Assembly: GCA_052389755.1 (NCBI GenBank)
Contig: JBQTHP010000143.1
Span: forward strand, 1-16,298
Source: JBQTHP01 sp052389755
Lineage (GTDB): Bacteria; Pseudomonadota; Gammaproteobacteria; Steroidobacterales; Steroidobacteraceae
DNA: 16,298 nucleotides
Direction: 5' to 3'
Within the stretch, counting starts at the first letter, position 1; the number at the start of each line of letters is the position of its first letter. The position numbers and the translations under genes are program-made. Below the pieces are notes generated by a model. It worked only from the letters and a program-made list of their open reading frames with translations. It was not told where the DNA came from and searched no databases. This document shows, one piece after another, positions 1-7,350 of the stretch.

Positions 1-1
1 G

Positions 2-1312
2 GCGTTCCTCGTCGGGGGCTGCGTGCGCGATCTGCTGCTCGGGCTCGATCCGAAGGATTTCGACGTCGCAACGGATGCGCTTCCGGAGCAGGTCAAGCGG
101 CTGTTCCGCAACTGCCGTCTCATCGGCCGGCGGTTTCGCCTCGCGCACGTGTTTTTCGGGCGGGACATCATCGAAGTCGCAACGTTCCGGGCCGCGACCG
201 CGCCATCGCAGGGTGAGGAACCGCTGCCCGATGCCGACCCCGAGGACGGCGAGGCGCCCGAGCTGGACGAAACACCGGAGAGGAGCGATGCGCGGGGCTT
301 CGACGACGAGGACACGGACCGGGTCGTCGATGAGGAGGGCCGCATCCTGCGCGACAACGTCTATGGCTCCATCGACGCGGACGTCTGGCGGCGCGACTTC
401 ACGGCCAACGCGCTCTACTACAACATCGCGGACTTCTCGGTGTGGGACTACTGCGGCGGCGTCGAGGACATCGCCGCGCGGCGCCTGCGGCTGATCGGCG
501 ATCCGGAAACGCGCTACCGCGAGGATCCGGTGCGCATGCTGCGCGGTGCGCGCTTCGAAGCGAAGCTCGGCTTCGAGATCGAGCCGGCGACGCGCGAGCC
601 GCTCGAGCGTCTCGCCGAGCTCATCGTGAACGTGCCGCCGTCGCGGCTGTTCGACGAAACGCTCAAGCTGTTTCTCACCGGTCACGGCGTGCGCAGCCTC
701 GAGGTGCTACGCCGTCACGGGCTGCTCGTGCACCTCCTGCCGACGGTCGACGCGTACCTGTCCGCGCATCCGGGAGGTCTCGTCGAGAAGCTGTTGATCC
801 AGGGCCTGAAGAACACCGACGAGCGCGTGCTCGCGGACAAACCCGTTACGCCGACGTTCCTCTTCGCCTTGCTCTTCTACGGACCGATCGCGCAGGCGAT
901 CGAGGCGACGCCGCCTGAACGCTGGCACGATCTGCAGACGATCCTCGATGCGTGCGAGCGCGCGGTGCGCCGAGGGCAGTCGCACGTCGCGATTCCGAAA
1001 CGGTTCACGCTCGGGGTGCGGGAGATGTTCGCGCTGCAGCCCCGCTTGGAGCATCCACGAGGGCGTCGTGCGCTGCGCGTGCTCGAGCATCCGCGCTTCA
1101 GAGCCGCATACGACCTGCTGTTGCTGCGAGCGCAGTTCGGAATGGCTTCGGGCGAGATTGCGCAGTGGTGGACTCGTCTGCAGGAAGCATCGGGCGAGGA
1201 GCGCGCGAAGATGACGGACGCGCTCGCCTCGACCGCGGGCGCAAAGCCGGCGGGCGGTCGCCGCGGCGGACGTCGCCGCCGCCGGCGGCGTTCGCCAAGA
1301 CCGTCCGGATAA
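2..1312 (+). CDS. pcnB: Poly(A) polymerase I, 5' end cut off by the window
   Basis: Class II nucleotidyltransferase that adds 3' poly(A) tails to RNA and so promotes RNA decay. The frame is open from base 2, so only the extreme N-terminus is missing; 436 residues are visible. The segment begins with the family signature LVGGCVRDLLLG, followed by the catalytic DxD in DFDVATDA (D19 and D21 of the visible part). RRDFTANALYYN (about residues 130-141) supplies the third acidic residue, and GDPETRYREDPVRMLRGARF is the RNA-binding-domain signature. The context GRILRDNVYGSI..RRDF favours PcnB over CCA-adding enzyme. Two oddities: an acidic insert of about 46 residues (about 68-113) between FRA and GRILRDN, and a C-terminal tail with seven consecutive arginines. 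A basic tail also occurs in E. coli PcnB. folK starts 3 nt after the stop, as in many proteobacteria. Confidence 0.95.
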   Translation, partial: AFLVGGCVRDLLLGLDPKDFDVATDALPEQVKRLFRNCRLIGRRFRLAHVFFGRDIIEVATFRAATAPSQGEEPLPDADPEDGEAPELDETPERSDARGFDDEDTDRVVDEEGRILRDNVYGSIDADVWRRDFTANALYYNIADFSVWDYCGGVEDIAARRLRLIGDPETRYREDPVRMLRGARFEAKLGFEIEPATREPLERLAELIVNVPPSRLFDETLKLFLTGHGVRSLEVLRRHGLLVHLLPTVDAYLSAHPGGLVEKLLIQGLKNTDERVLADKPVTPTFLFALLFYGPIAQAIEATPPERWHDLQTILDACERAVRRGQSHVAIPKRFTLGVREMFALQPRLEHPRGRRALRVLEHPRFRAAYDLLLLRAQFGMASGEIAQWWTRLQEASGEERAKMTDALASTAGAKPAGGRRGGRRRRRRRSPRPSG

Positions 1313-1315
1313 CCG

Positions 1316-1801
1316 ATGAGTCTGTGGCGACCGGCCTACGTCGGCATCGGCAGTAATCTCGACGAGCCGCGCGCGCAGGTCGCGCGGGCGATCGAGCGGC
1401 TGCGCGCGGTGCCGCGTACGCGCAGCATCGTCGTTTCGCGCACATATCGGTCGGTGCCGTTCGGGCCGATCGCACAGCCGGAATTCGTGAACGCAGCCGC
1501 CGGTCTTCTCACGCAACTCGGGCCGGACGAGCTGTTGAATGAGTTGCGCAGGATCGAAGTCGCGCTCGGCCGCAAGCGGCGCGAGCGCTGGGGCCCGAGA
1601 ATCATCGATCTTGACCTGCTCGTGTTCTCGCGCGAGCAGCGCACGGGCGAGTCCCTCACACTGCCCCATCCCGGGATAGTGGAGCGAAACTTCGTTCTGT
1701 ATCCTCTCGCGGAAATCGCCCCGGATCTCGACGTGCCCGGGCTCGGTCGCGTGATCGAGCTGAAGGGTCGTGTCGCCTCCGCGGGGATATGGCCACTGTA
1801 A
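1316..1801 (+). CDS. folK: 2-amino-4-hydroxy-6-hydroxymethyldihydropteridine pyrophosphokinase
   Basis: HPPK transfers pyrophosphate from ATP to 6-hydroxymethyl-7,8-dihydropterin, the step before dihydropteroate synthase in folate synthesis. The protein has 161 residues, normal for a single-domain HPPK. It shows YVGIGSNLDEP at the N-terminus, the signature RWGPRIIDLDLLVF (residues 91-104, with D98 and D100 as the likely Mg2+ ligands), and LPHPGIVERNFVLYPLAEIAP, the conserved substrate-binding C-terminal block. The ATG lies 3 nt after the pcnB stop, so the pair is probably cotranscribed. No strong Shine-Dalgarno is seen; only a GGA at 1307-1309 lies at a suitable distance. The pcnB-folK pairing is common in gamma- and betaproteobacteria. 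Identification is secure. Confidence 0.96.
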   Translation: MSLWRPAYVGIGSNLDEPRAQVARAIERLRAVPRTRSIVVSRTYRSVPFGPIAQPEFVNAAAGLLTQLGPDELLNELRRIEVALGRKRRERWGPRIIDLDLLVFSREQRTGESLTLPHPGIVERNFVLYPLAEIAPDLDVPGLGRVIELKGRVASAGIWPL

Positions 1802-1818
1802 TAAGGAACTCGCACTCG

Positions 1819-2478
1819 ATGCCCGAGGAGCCGCACAAGCATCGCTTCATCGTCGTCGAAGGCCCGATCGGCGTCGGCAAGACGAGCCTCGCGCGGCGGT
1901 TGGGCGACGCGCTCTCCGCGGAGCTCGTGCTCGAGCAGGTGCTCGACAATCCGTTCCTCGAGCGCTTCTATCGCAATCCGCGCTCGGCCGCTTTTCCGAC
2001 GCAGCTCTATTTTCTGTTTCAAAGGGCGCAGCAGCTTGCGGGCCTCAAGCAACAGGACCTGTTCGCACCCGTGCGCGTGGCCGACTATCTCTTCGAGAAG
2101 GATCGGCTGTTCGCGCGGGTCACACTCGATGAAGCCGAGTACGGCCTCTACAAGCAGGTCGCGGCGAAGCTCGCCATCGAAGCGCCGAAGCCCGATCTCG
2201 TCCTTTATCTGCAAGCGCCGGTGGATGTGCTGCTCGACCGGATCGCAAGGCGGGGCGTCGACTACGAACGGCTCATCGACCGTTCCTACCTCGAGCGCCT
2301 GAACGAGGCCTACGCGCGCTTCTTCCACGAGTACGACGCGGCGCCGCTGCTCATCGTGAACGCCGCCTCGATCGACCCGATCAACAACCAGGCGGACTTC
2401 GACGAGCTCAGCGCCGAGATCGGCCGGATGAAGCGGGGCCGGCTCTACTACAACCCGCTCCGCAACCGTACGCTCTGA
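1819..2478 (+). CDS. Deoxynucleoside kinase (dAdo/dGuo/dCyd kinase family)
   Basis: Cytosolic salvage kinase that phosphorylates deoxynucleosides to dNMPs; the exact base preference cannot be read from sequence. There are 219 residues with Walker A in EGPIGVGKTS (14-23). The family blocks NPFLERFYRNP, AFPTQLYFLFQRAQQL and DYLFEKDRLFA follow, then a lid-like segment DRIARRGVDYERLIDRSYLERLNEAY with several arginines. I chose the ATG at 1819 because AAGGA at 1803-1807 lies about 11 nt upstream. A start at 1789 is also open but would overlap the end of folK by 13 nt and place ten unlikely residues before the conserved domain. The gene sits between folK and panB, a position I recall as common in betaproteobacteria and some gammaproteobacteria. 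Thymidylate kinase is less likely, since its usual DR[YH]xxS motif is absent. Confidence 0.88.
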   Translation: MPEEPHKHRFIVVEGPIGVGKTSLARRLGDALSAELVLEQVLDNPFLERFYRNPRSAAFPTQLYFLFQRAQQLAGLKQQDLFAPVRVADYLFEKDRLFARVTLDEAEYGLYKQVAAKLAIEAPKPDLVLYLQAPVDVLLDRIARRGVDYERLIDRSYLERLNEAYARFFHEYDAAPLLIVNAASIDPINNQADFDELSAEIGRMKRGRLYYNPLRNRTL

Positions 2479-2533
2479 GGCTCGGCCCGTCTATTTGCCT
2501 GCGCGCTCGTCGTCCGTCATTCTTTCCGCCGCC

Positions 2534-3364
2534 ATGTATACGCATCTGCAACTCCGCGATTCGGCGCGACCGCCGGTCACGCTCGCCACGCTCGACAAGA
2601 TGAAGGCGGGCGGCGAGAAGATCGCGAGCCTCACTGCCTACGATGCGAGCTTCGCGGTGCTCCTCGATGAAGCCGGCGTCGATCTCGTGCTCGTCGGGGA
2701 TTCGCTCGGCATGGTCATCCAGGGTCACGACACCACGGTGCCCGTGACGATGGACGACATCGTGTATCACTGCCGCGCCGTGGCGCGCGGGCTGCACCGG
2801 CCGTTTCTCATGGCCGACCTGCCGTTCATGAGCTATCCGTCGAAGGAGCAGGCGCTCGCGAACTCCGTGCGCGTCATGCAGGAGGGCGGAGCGAAGATGG
2901 TGAAGCTCGAAAGCGGCGCGAGCCAGGTCGAGATCGTCGAGTTCCTCGCGAACCACGACATCGCCGTATGTGCGCACCTGGGCCTGAAGCCGCAGTCGGT
3001 GCACAAGACGGGGGGCTTTCGCGTGCAGGGGCGCAAGGCCGACGCGGCGGAACGCATGCTGCGCGCGGCGAAGGACCTCGAGCGCGCGGGCGCCGATATC
3101 GTGCTGCTCGAGTGCATTCCGAGCGAGCTCGGGCAGTCGATCACCGCCGAGCTCACCGTCCCCGTCATCGGCATCGGCGCAGGGCCGCACACCGACGGCC
3201 AGATCCTCGTGACGTACGACGTTCTCGACATCACCACCGGCAGGAAGCCGCGCTTCGTCAAGAACTACATGGAAGGCGCTGGCAGCAATCTGCAGGCGCT
3301 GAAGAACTACGTGCAGGCGGTGAAGAAGGGCGAGTACCCGGCGCCCGAGCATTCATTCCAGTGA
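2534..3364 (+). CDS. panB: 3-methyl-2-oxobutanoate hydroxymethyltransferase (ketopantoate hydroxymethyltransferase)
   Basis: Transfers a hydroxymethyl group from 5,10-methylene-THF to 2-oxoisovalerate, the first committed step of pantothenate and CoA synthesis. The 276-residue length is usual for the family. The TIM-barrel signatures are clear: IASLTAYDASFA (residues 30-41), LVLVGDSLGMVIQGHDTTVPVT with the Mg2+-binding Asp56, FLMADLPFMSY, GGAKMVKLE, HLGLKPQSV, and VLLECIPSEL carrying the likely catalytic Glu. I chose ATG 2534 because conserved sequence begins soon after it. A TTG at 2495 is open but adds 13 residues unlike the family. No good Shine-Dalgarno precedes either. The last codons overlap the panC start (GTGA), consistent with a panBC unit. 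Confidence 0.95.
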   Translation: MYTHLQLRDSARPPVTLATLDKMKAGGEKIASLTAYDASFAVLLDEAGVDLVLVGDSLGMVIQGHDTTVPVTMDDIVYHCRAVARGLHRPFLMADLPFMSYPSKEQALANSVRVMQEGGAKMVKLESGASQVEIVEFLANHDIAVCAHLGLKPQSVHKTGGFRVQGRKADAAERMLRAAKDLERAGADIVLLECIPSELGQSITAELTVPVIGIGAGPHTDGQILVTYDVLDITTGRKPRFVKNYMEGAGSNLQALKNYVQAVKKGEYPAPEHSFQ

Positions 3365-4230
3365 GCGCGGTCGAAGTCGTCACGAGCGTCGCGGCCGTGC
3401 GCGCGCGCGTGCGGGCGTGGCGGGCGCGCGACGAGCGCGTCGCGTTCGTGCCGACGATGGGCAATCTGCATTCCGGGCACGTGAGTCTCATCGAGGTCGC
3501 ACGCCGCCACGGCCATCGCTTCATCGCGAGCATCTTCGTGAACCCGATGCAGTTCGGGCCGAACGAGGATTTCGCGCACTACCCGCGTACGCCGCGCGAC
3601 GACGAGCGGATGCTGGCGGATGCAGGCTGCGATCTCATGTTCATGCCCGACGTGAACGAGGTGTATCCGCACGGCCTCGAGCGCGGCGCGCGCGTGGCGG
3701 TGCCCGAGCTTGCGGACATGCTGTGCGGGAAATTCCGTCCGGGACACTTCGACGGCGTCGCCACCGTCGTGAACAAGCTCTTCAACATCGTCGCGCCCGA
3801 CGTCGCGGTGTTCGGCGAGAAGGACTATCAGCAGCTCACGATCATCCGGCGCATGGTGAGCGACCTGTGCCTGCCGATCGAGATCGTGAGCGCGCCCACG
3901 GTACGCGAAGCGGACGGGCTGGCCATGAGCTCGCGCAACCAGTACCTCACGGCCGCGGAGCGCCGGATCGCTCCGCGCATCTACGCGACGCTGCAGCGCG
4001 CGGCGGATCGACTCGCGGCCGGCGACAACGACTTCGAGGCCATCGAGCGCACAGGCATGGAGGCGCTCACGGCCGCCGGCTTGTCGCCGGACTATTTCGC
4101 CGTGCGGGAAGCGCGCGATCTCGGCGCACCGCTGCCTGAGCTTCGCCATCTGGTAATCCTCACGGCCGCCCGCATCGGCAAGGCGAGGCTCATAGATAAC
4201 GTCCAGGTCAGCCGCCCCTCACCCGCCTGA
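3361..4230 (+). CDS. panC: Pantothenate synthetase (pantoate-beta-alanine ligase)
   Basis: Condenses pantoate and beta-alanine through a pantoyl-adenylate to make pantothenate. It has 289 residues. The nucleotidyltransferase signature FVPTMGNLHSGHVSLI holds the HxGH motif (residues 37-40). FVNPMQFGPNEDFAHYPRT, KFRPGHFDGVATVVNKLFNIV, FGEKDYQQL and the KMSKS-like MSSRNQYL are all present. The start is a GTG whose last two bases overlap the panB stop, so translation is probably coupled to panB. The 3' end runs into a palindromic repeat that supplies the last few codons (SRPSPA) and the stop, and it overlaps the end of queG by 12 nt in convergent orientation. The usual partner panD (aspartate decarboxylase) does not follow, so beta-alanine must come from a gene elsewhere. 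Confidence 0.95.
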   Translation: MSAVEVVTSVAAVRARVRAWRARDERVAFVPTMGNLHSGHVSLIEVARRHGHRFIASIFVNPMQFGPNEDFAHYPRTPRDDERMLADAGCDLMFMPDVNEVYPHGLERGARVAVPELADMLCGKFRPGHFDGVATVVNKLFNIVAPDVAVFGEKDYQQLTIIRRMVSDLCLPIEIVSAPTVREADGLAMSSRNQYLTAAERRIAPRIYATLQRAADRLAAGDNDFEAIERTGMEALTAAGLSPDYFAVREARDLGAPLPELRHLVILTAARIGKARLIDNVQVSRPSPA

Positions 4231-4273
4231 CGGCACCCTCTCCCCGCTTGCGGGGAGAGGGTTGGGTGAGGGG
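4215..4273. repeat. Palindromic repeat copy A at the panC/queG convergent junction
   Basis: The outer arms cccctcaccc (4215-4224) and gggtgagggg (4264-4273) are perfect inverted repeats. They enclose a perfect 13-bp inner stem, accctctccccgc (4235-4247) paired with its complement at 4250-4262 around a 2-base centre. The element contains the stops of both convergent genes. A near-identical copy lies in mutL (9675-9734), so this is a dispersed family of REP type and not just a local terminator. It can form a strong hairpin in either transcript. No T-tract follows on either side, so a role as an intrinsic terminator is possible but not typical. Confidence 0.85.
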
Positions 4274-5331
4274 CTCTGGCGTGCGAGCGCCCACGCCACA
4301 TGCTCTCGCACCAGGGGCGAGCTGTCGTCCCGACGGGCGTTCAGCGCCGCAATCACGTCGGCGGAGCGCGGCGCATTGCCGAGCGCCACGGCGATGTTCC
4401 GCGACCAGCGCTCATAGCCGATGCGATAGATCGATGAGCCGCGCAGGTGCGCGTCGAACTCCTCCGCTGTCCACGCGAAGAGCTCGGTGAGCCGCGGCGC
4501 ATCGAGACCGTACCGCACCTTGAAGTCCGGATGACTCGCGGCGCGCGCGAATTTGTTCCACGGGCATACGAGCTGGCAGTCGTCGCAGCCATAGATGCGA
4601 TTGCCGAGGAGCGGCCGCAGCTCCTCCGGGATCGATCCGTGATGCTCGATCGTGAGGTAGGAGATGCAGCGGCGCGCATCGAGCTGGTACGGCGCGACGA
4701 TCGCCCCGGTCGGGCACGCCGGGATGCAGGCCTCGCAGGTGCCGCAGTGCGCGCTCGCCGGCGCATCGACGGGCAGCGGCAGGTCCGTGAGGATCTCGCC
4801 GAGAAAGAAATAAGAGCCGGCGTCGCGCGCGAGGAGATTGGTGTGCTTGCCTATCCAGCCGAGCCCTGCATCGCGAGCGAGCGCCTTCTCGAGCACCGGT
4901 GCACTGTCCACACACACGCGATAGCCGAAGGGGCCGATGCGCGCGGCAAATTCCTCGGCCAGCTTTGCCAGCGCACCCCGCAACACCTTGTGGTAATCGC
5001 GCCCGAGCGCGTAGCGAGAGACATAGGCAAGCGTCTCGTCGCGAAGCACATCGTCGGCCTCATGCGCGTCGGCCGGCCAGTAATCCATGCGCGCGCTCAC
5101 GACGCGCAGTGTCCCCGGCGCGAGCTCGGCCGGACGGCTGCGCTTCGTGCCGTGCCGCTGCATGTAGCCCATGTCGCCGTGAAAACCGGCGGTGAGCCAC
5201 TCATCGAGATGTCGCTCGTCCTCGGGCAGCTCGATGCCCGCGACGCCGAGCCGCTGGAATCCGAGCTCTCGTGCACGCGCTTCGAGCTCGCGCTTCACGG
5301 CGTGCAGATCGATGACGTCGGGGTCGGGCAT
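4219..5331 (-). CDS. queG: Epoxyqueuosine reductase
   Basis: Cobalamin- and iron-sulfur-dependent enzyme that reduces epoxyqueuosine to queuosine at tRNA wobble position 34, the last step of Q synthesis. It has 370 residues. The N-terminal DUF1730 domain includes HGDMGYMQRH (51-60) and YALGRDYHKVLRGAL. VCVDSAPVLEKALARDAGLGWIGKHTN carries the probable catalytic Asp142. Two [4Fe-4S] motifs follow: CGTCEACIPACPTGAI (C196, C199, C202, C206) and C222 with GCDDCQLVCPWN (C249, C252, C256). A HEAT-like C-terminal segment ends at about residue 351. The last 18 residues (from SPSPNPL) are translated repeat sequence, so the native end was probably just before it. The start is 22 bp from nnr, on the other strand. 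Confidence 0.95.
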   Translation of the reverse strand: MPDPDVIDLHAVKRELEARARELGFQRLGVAGIELPEDERHLDEWLTAGFHGDMGYMQRHGTKRSRPAELAPGTLRVVSARMDYWPADAHEADDVLRDETLAYVSRYALGRDYHKVLRGALAKLAEEFAARIGPFGYRVCVDSAPVLEKALARDAGLGWIGKHTNLLARDAGSYFFLGEILTDLPLPVDAPASAHCGTCEACIPACPTGAIVAPYQLDARRCISYLTIEHHGSIPEELRPLLGNRIYGCDDCQLVCPWNKFARAASHPDFKVRYGLDAPRLTELFAWTAEEFDAHLRGSSIYRIGYERWSRNIAVALGNAPRSADVIAALNARRDDSSPLVREHVAWALARQSPSPNPLPASGERVPSGG

Positions 5332-5339
5332 GTCCCGCC

Positions 5340-5347
5340 AGTATAAT
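5340..5347. promoter_or_regulatory. Symmetric divergent -10 elements for queG and nnr
   Basis: On the + strand TATAAT (5342-5347) is a perfect consensus -10. The nnr ATG begins at 5354, exactly where transcription would be expected to start, so nnr may be leaderless. On the - strand the overlapping bases 5345-5340 read TATACT (5 of 6), with the queG ATG starting at 5331, about two bases beyond the expected start point. No recognisable -35 hexamer is present on either strand at 16-18 bp. Neither gene has a Shine-Dalgarno in the 22-bp gap. AT-rich sequence is rare in this window, which makes the match more notable. Confidence 0.65.
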
Positions 5348-5353
5348 CAGGGC

Positions 5354-6835
5354 ATGGCGTTGCCCGTTGCGCTCTACACTGCCGCCCAGGTGCGCGCTCT
5401 CGACGCGCATGCGATCGAAGCGCTCGGCATCCCAAGCTACACATTGATGAAGCGTGCCGGGGAGGCGGCGCTGCGCTTTCTGCGTTCACGCTGGCCCACC
5501 GCCCATCGCATCCTCGTCGTGTGCGGTGGCGGCAACAACGGCGGCGACGGCTATGTCCTCGCGCGCTTCGCGCGGGCGGCTGGTCTTACCGTCAACGTGC
5601 TCGCGGCCGTAGCGCCGGAGCGCCTCGAAAGCGATGCACGGCGCGCGCACGATGATTGCGTCGCGAGCGGCGTGCCGATCGAACGATTCGGCATCGAGTC
5701 GCTGGGCGCGGGCGATGTGGTCGTCGATGCGGTGCTCGGCACCGGCCTGCGGTCGCTCGTGCGCGACGACATGGTCGCGGTGATCGATGCGATCAACACC
5801 GCGCATCGCCCGGTGTTCGCGCTCGATGTCCCCTCCGGGCTCGATGCCGATACGGGTGCTCCACTCGGGGCGGCCGTGCGCGCCGATTGCACGGTGACGT
5901 TCGTCGGACTGAAGACCGGCCTCTTCATCGGCGAAGGGCCCGAGCGGGCTGGCACCGTCTTTTTCGACGATCTCGAGGTGCCGGTACCGACCGAGCCGCG
6001 GTTTCGGCCGCGTCTCGAGCGCATCGGCGAAAGCGAGATCTCGCGCGCACTTCCGCGCCGCGCGCGCGCCGCACACAAGGGCGACTTCGGCCGAATCCTG
6101 ATCATCGGCAGCGGCTCCGGCATGCCCGGCGCCGTACGCCTCGCGGGCGAGGCTGCGCTGCGCGTCGGGGCCGGGCTCGTCACGGTTGCGGTGGCGCCGG
6201 AGAACGTGGGCGCCGTCGCATCGGGACGGCCGGAGGTCATCTGTCTCGCGATCGAGCGCGGCGCGCAACTCGAAGAACCGCTCGAGCGAGCAGACGTGGT
6301 CGCGATCGGTCCCGGACTCGGGCGCACCGATTGGGCGCGCTCCCTGCTCCGCACGGCGCTCGAGTGCGGCAAACCGCTCGTGCTCGATGCGGACGCGCTG
6401 AATCTGCTAGCTGACGACGAGTCGTTGCCGCGACGCGCGGAGTGGATTCTCACACCGCATCCCGGGGAAGCCGGACGCCTGCTCGATCTGCCCACGAGCG
6501 AGGTGCAGCGCGATCGGCTCGCAGCGCTCGATCAGCTCGTCGAGCGCTTCGGCGGTACCGTCGTGCTGAAGGGCGCGGGGACGCTCGTCGGCGCCGCGAA
6601 CCTCACGCCGGGACTGTGCGAGCGGGGAAATCCGGGCATGGCGACCGCGGGCATGGGCGATGTCCTCACGGGCGCGATCGCCGGCATCCTCGGGCAGTGC
6701 CGCGATCCGTGGCTTGCCTCGCGCGCAGGCGTGCTCGTGCACGCGATGGCAGGCGATGCGCTCGCACGCACGGGCGAGCGCGGCCTGCTCGCGACCGACG
6801 TCGCGCGAGAGCTGCGCACGTGCGTGAACCTGTAG
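5354..6835 (+). CDS. nnr: Bifunctional NAD(P)H-hydrate epimerase / ADP-dependent NAD(P)H-hydrate dehydratase
   Basis: Metabolite-repair enzyme (YjeF) that restores damaged hydrated NADH and NADPH. It has 493 residues, the usual bifunctional length. The N-terminal epimerase domain shows ILVVCGGGNNGGDGYVLAR (53-71), DAVLGTGL (125-132) and ALDVPSGLDADTG (156-168). The C-terminal dehydratase domain shows HKGDFGRILIIGSGSGMPGA (241-260), GPGLGRTDW, VLDADALNLLA, ILTPHPGEAGRLL (365-377), VVLKGAGTLV and NPGMATAGMGDVLTGAIAGIL (426-446), the ADP/Mg2+ site. ATG 5354 is chosen because MALPVALYTAAQVRALD matches the family start; the frame upstream only mirrors the antisense of queG. It overlaps tsaE by 16 nt. 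Confidence 0.96.
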   Translation: MALPVALYTAAQVRALDAHAIEALGIPSYTLMKRAGEAALRFLRSRWPTAHRILVVCGGGNNGGDGYVLARFARAAGLTVNVLAAVAPERLESDARRAHDDCVASGVPIERFGIESLGAGDVVVDAVLGTGLRSLVRDDMVAVIDAINTAHRPVFALDVPSGLDADTGAPLGAAVRADCTVTFVGLKTGLFIGEGPERAGTVFFDDLEVPVPTEPRFRPRLERIGESEISRALPRRARAAHKGDFGRILIIGSGSGMPGAVRLAGEAALRVGAGLVTVAVAPENVGAVASGRPEVICLAIERGAQLEEPLERADVVAIGPGLGRTDWARSLLRTALECGKPLVLDADALNLLADDESLPRRAEWILTPHPGEAGRLLDLPTSEVQRDRLAALDQLVERFGGTVVLKGAGTLVGAANLTPGLCERGNPGMATAGMGDVLTGAIAGILGQCRDPWLASRAGVLVHAMAGDALARTGERGLLATDVARELRTCVNL

Positions 6836-7299
6836 AAACGATCACGCGCAGCGGGGATGAGACCGAAGCACTCGCGTCGCGGCTCGCGCGGGCGGTACCC
6901 GAGCTCGCGGACGCGGCAGCGATCGTGTATCTCGACGGCGAGCTCGGCTCCGGGAAGACGACCTTCGCGCGCGGCGTTCTGCGTGCGCTCGGTGTGCGCG
7001 GCACGATCCGCAGTCCGACGTACACACTACTCGAGCGATACGCCACTTCGCAGCTCGTTGCCGTACACCTCGATCTGTATCGCCTGCGGGATCCGTCCGA
7101 GCTCGAACAGCTCGGAGTTCGCGAGCTGCATCGTCCGAAGCATCTCTGGCTGATCGAGTGGCCACGGCGCGGAACAGGCCGATTGCCCGAACCCGACCTC
7201 TCCGTCGAGCTCGAGGCGGGGCCGGATCATCACCGCGTTCGACTCGTCCCGCGAAGCCCTCGAGGCGCCCTCTGGCTGGACCGTATGCAGGGGAGTTGA
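6820..7299 (+). CDS. tsaE: tRNA threonylcarbamoyladenosine synthesis ATPase
   Basis: P-loop ATPase that works with TsaB and TsaD to place t6A at position 37 of ANN-decoding tRNAs. It has 159 residues, typical for YjeE. Walker A is GELGSGKTTFARGVLRALG (40-58). It is followed by the family block IRSPTYTLLERY (63-74), HLDLYRL (83-89) with the conserved Asp, and LWLIEWPRRG (109-118). The start is inferred to be the GTG at 6820, inside the last codons of nnr. No ATG exists before the conserved domain, and the next GTG (6925) would fall just before the P-loop and remove the N-terminal helix. The overlap suggests translation coupled to nnr, as in the yjeF-yjeE pair of enterics. Confidence 0.93.
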   Translation: MREPVETITRSGDETEALASRLARAVPELADAAAIVYLDGELGSGKTTFARGVLRALGVRGTIRSPTYTLLERYATSQLVAVHLDLYRLRDPSELEQLGVRELHRPKHLWLIEWPRRGTGRLPEPDLSVELEAGPDHHRVRLVPRSPRGALWLDRMQGS

Positions 7300-7324
7300 A
7301 AGCGTCCCGCCCACGCCGTAGATT
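7296..7324 (+). promoter_or_regulatory. Candidate sigma70-type promoter before the amidase gene
   Basis: TTGAAA (7296-7301, 5 of 6 to the -35 consensus) is separated by exactly 17 bp from TAGATT (7319-7324, 4 of 6 to the -10 consensus). The -35 overlaps the tsaE stop codon. Transcription would begin near 7331 and give a leader of about 20 nt containing AGGA (7332-7335). The spacing is optimal, but the -10 is only moderate, so this is a prediction from sequence alone. It would let amidase-mutL-miaA be expressed apart from nnr-tsaE. Confidence 0.4.
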
Positions 7325-7350
7325 ACCCGGCAGGATAAGTCGCGAAGCCC

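Noticed and set aside
2479..2533. Promoter or second start (TTG 2495) in the gap before panB
   Set aside because: No convincing -10/-35 pair or ribosome binding site was found, and the TTG would add non-conserved residues.
2408..4149. Long - strand frames opposite panB and panC
   Set aside because: Shadows of conserved + strand genes, with no domain or start signal of their own.
5192..5353. Upstream extension of nnr by 54 codons
   Set aside because: The extension is the antisense of the queG 5' end and shows Ser/Arg-rich shadow composition. The family start is at ATG 5354.
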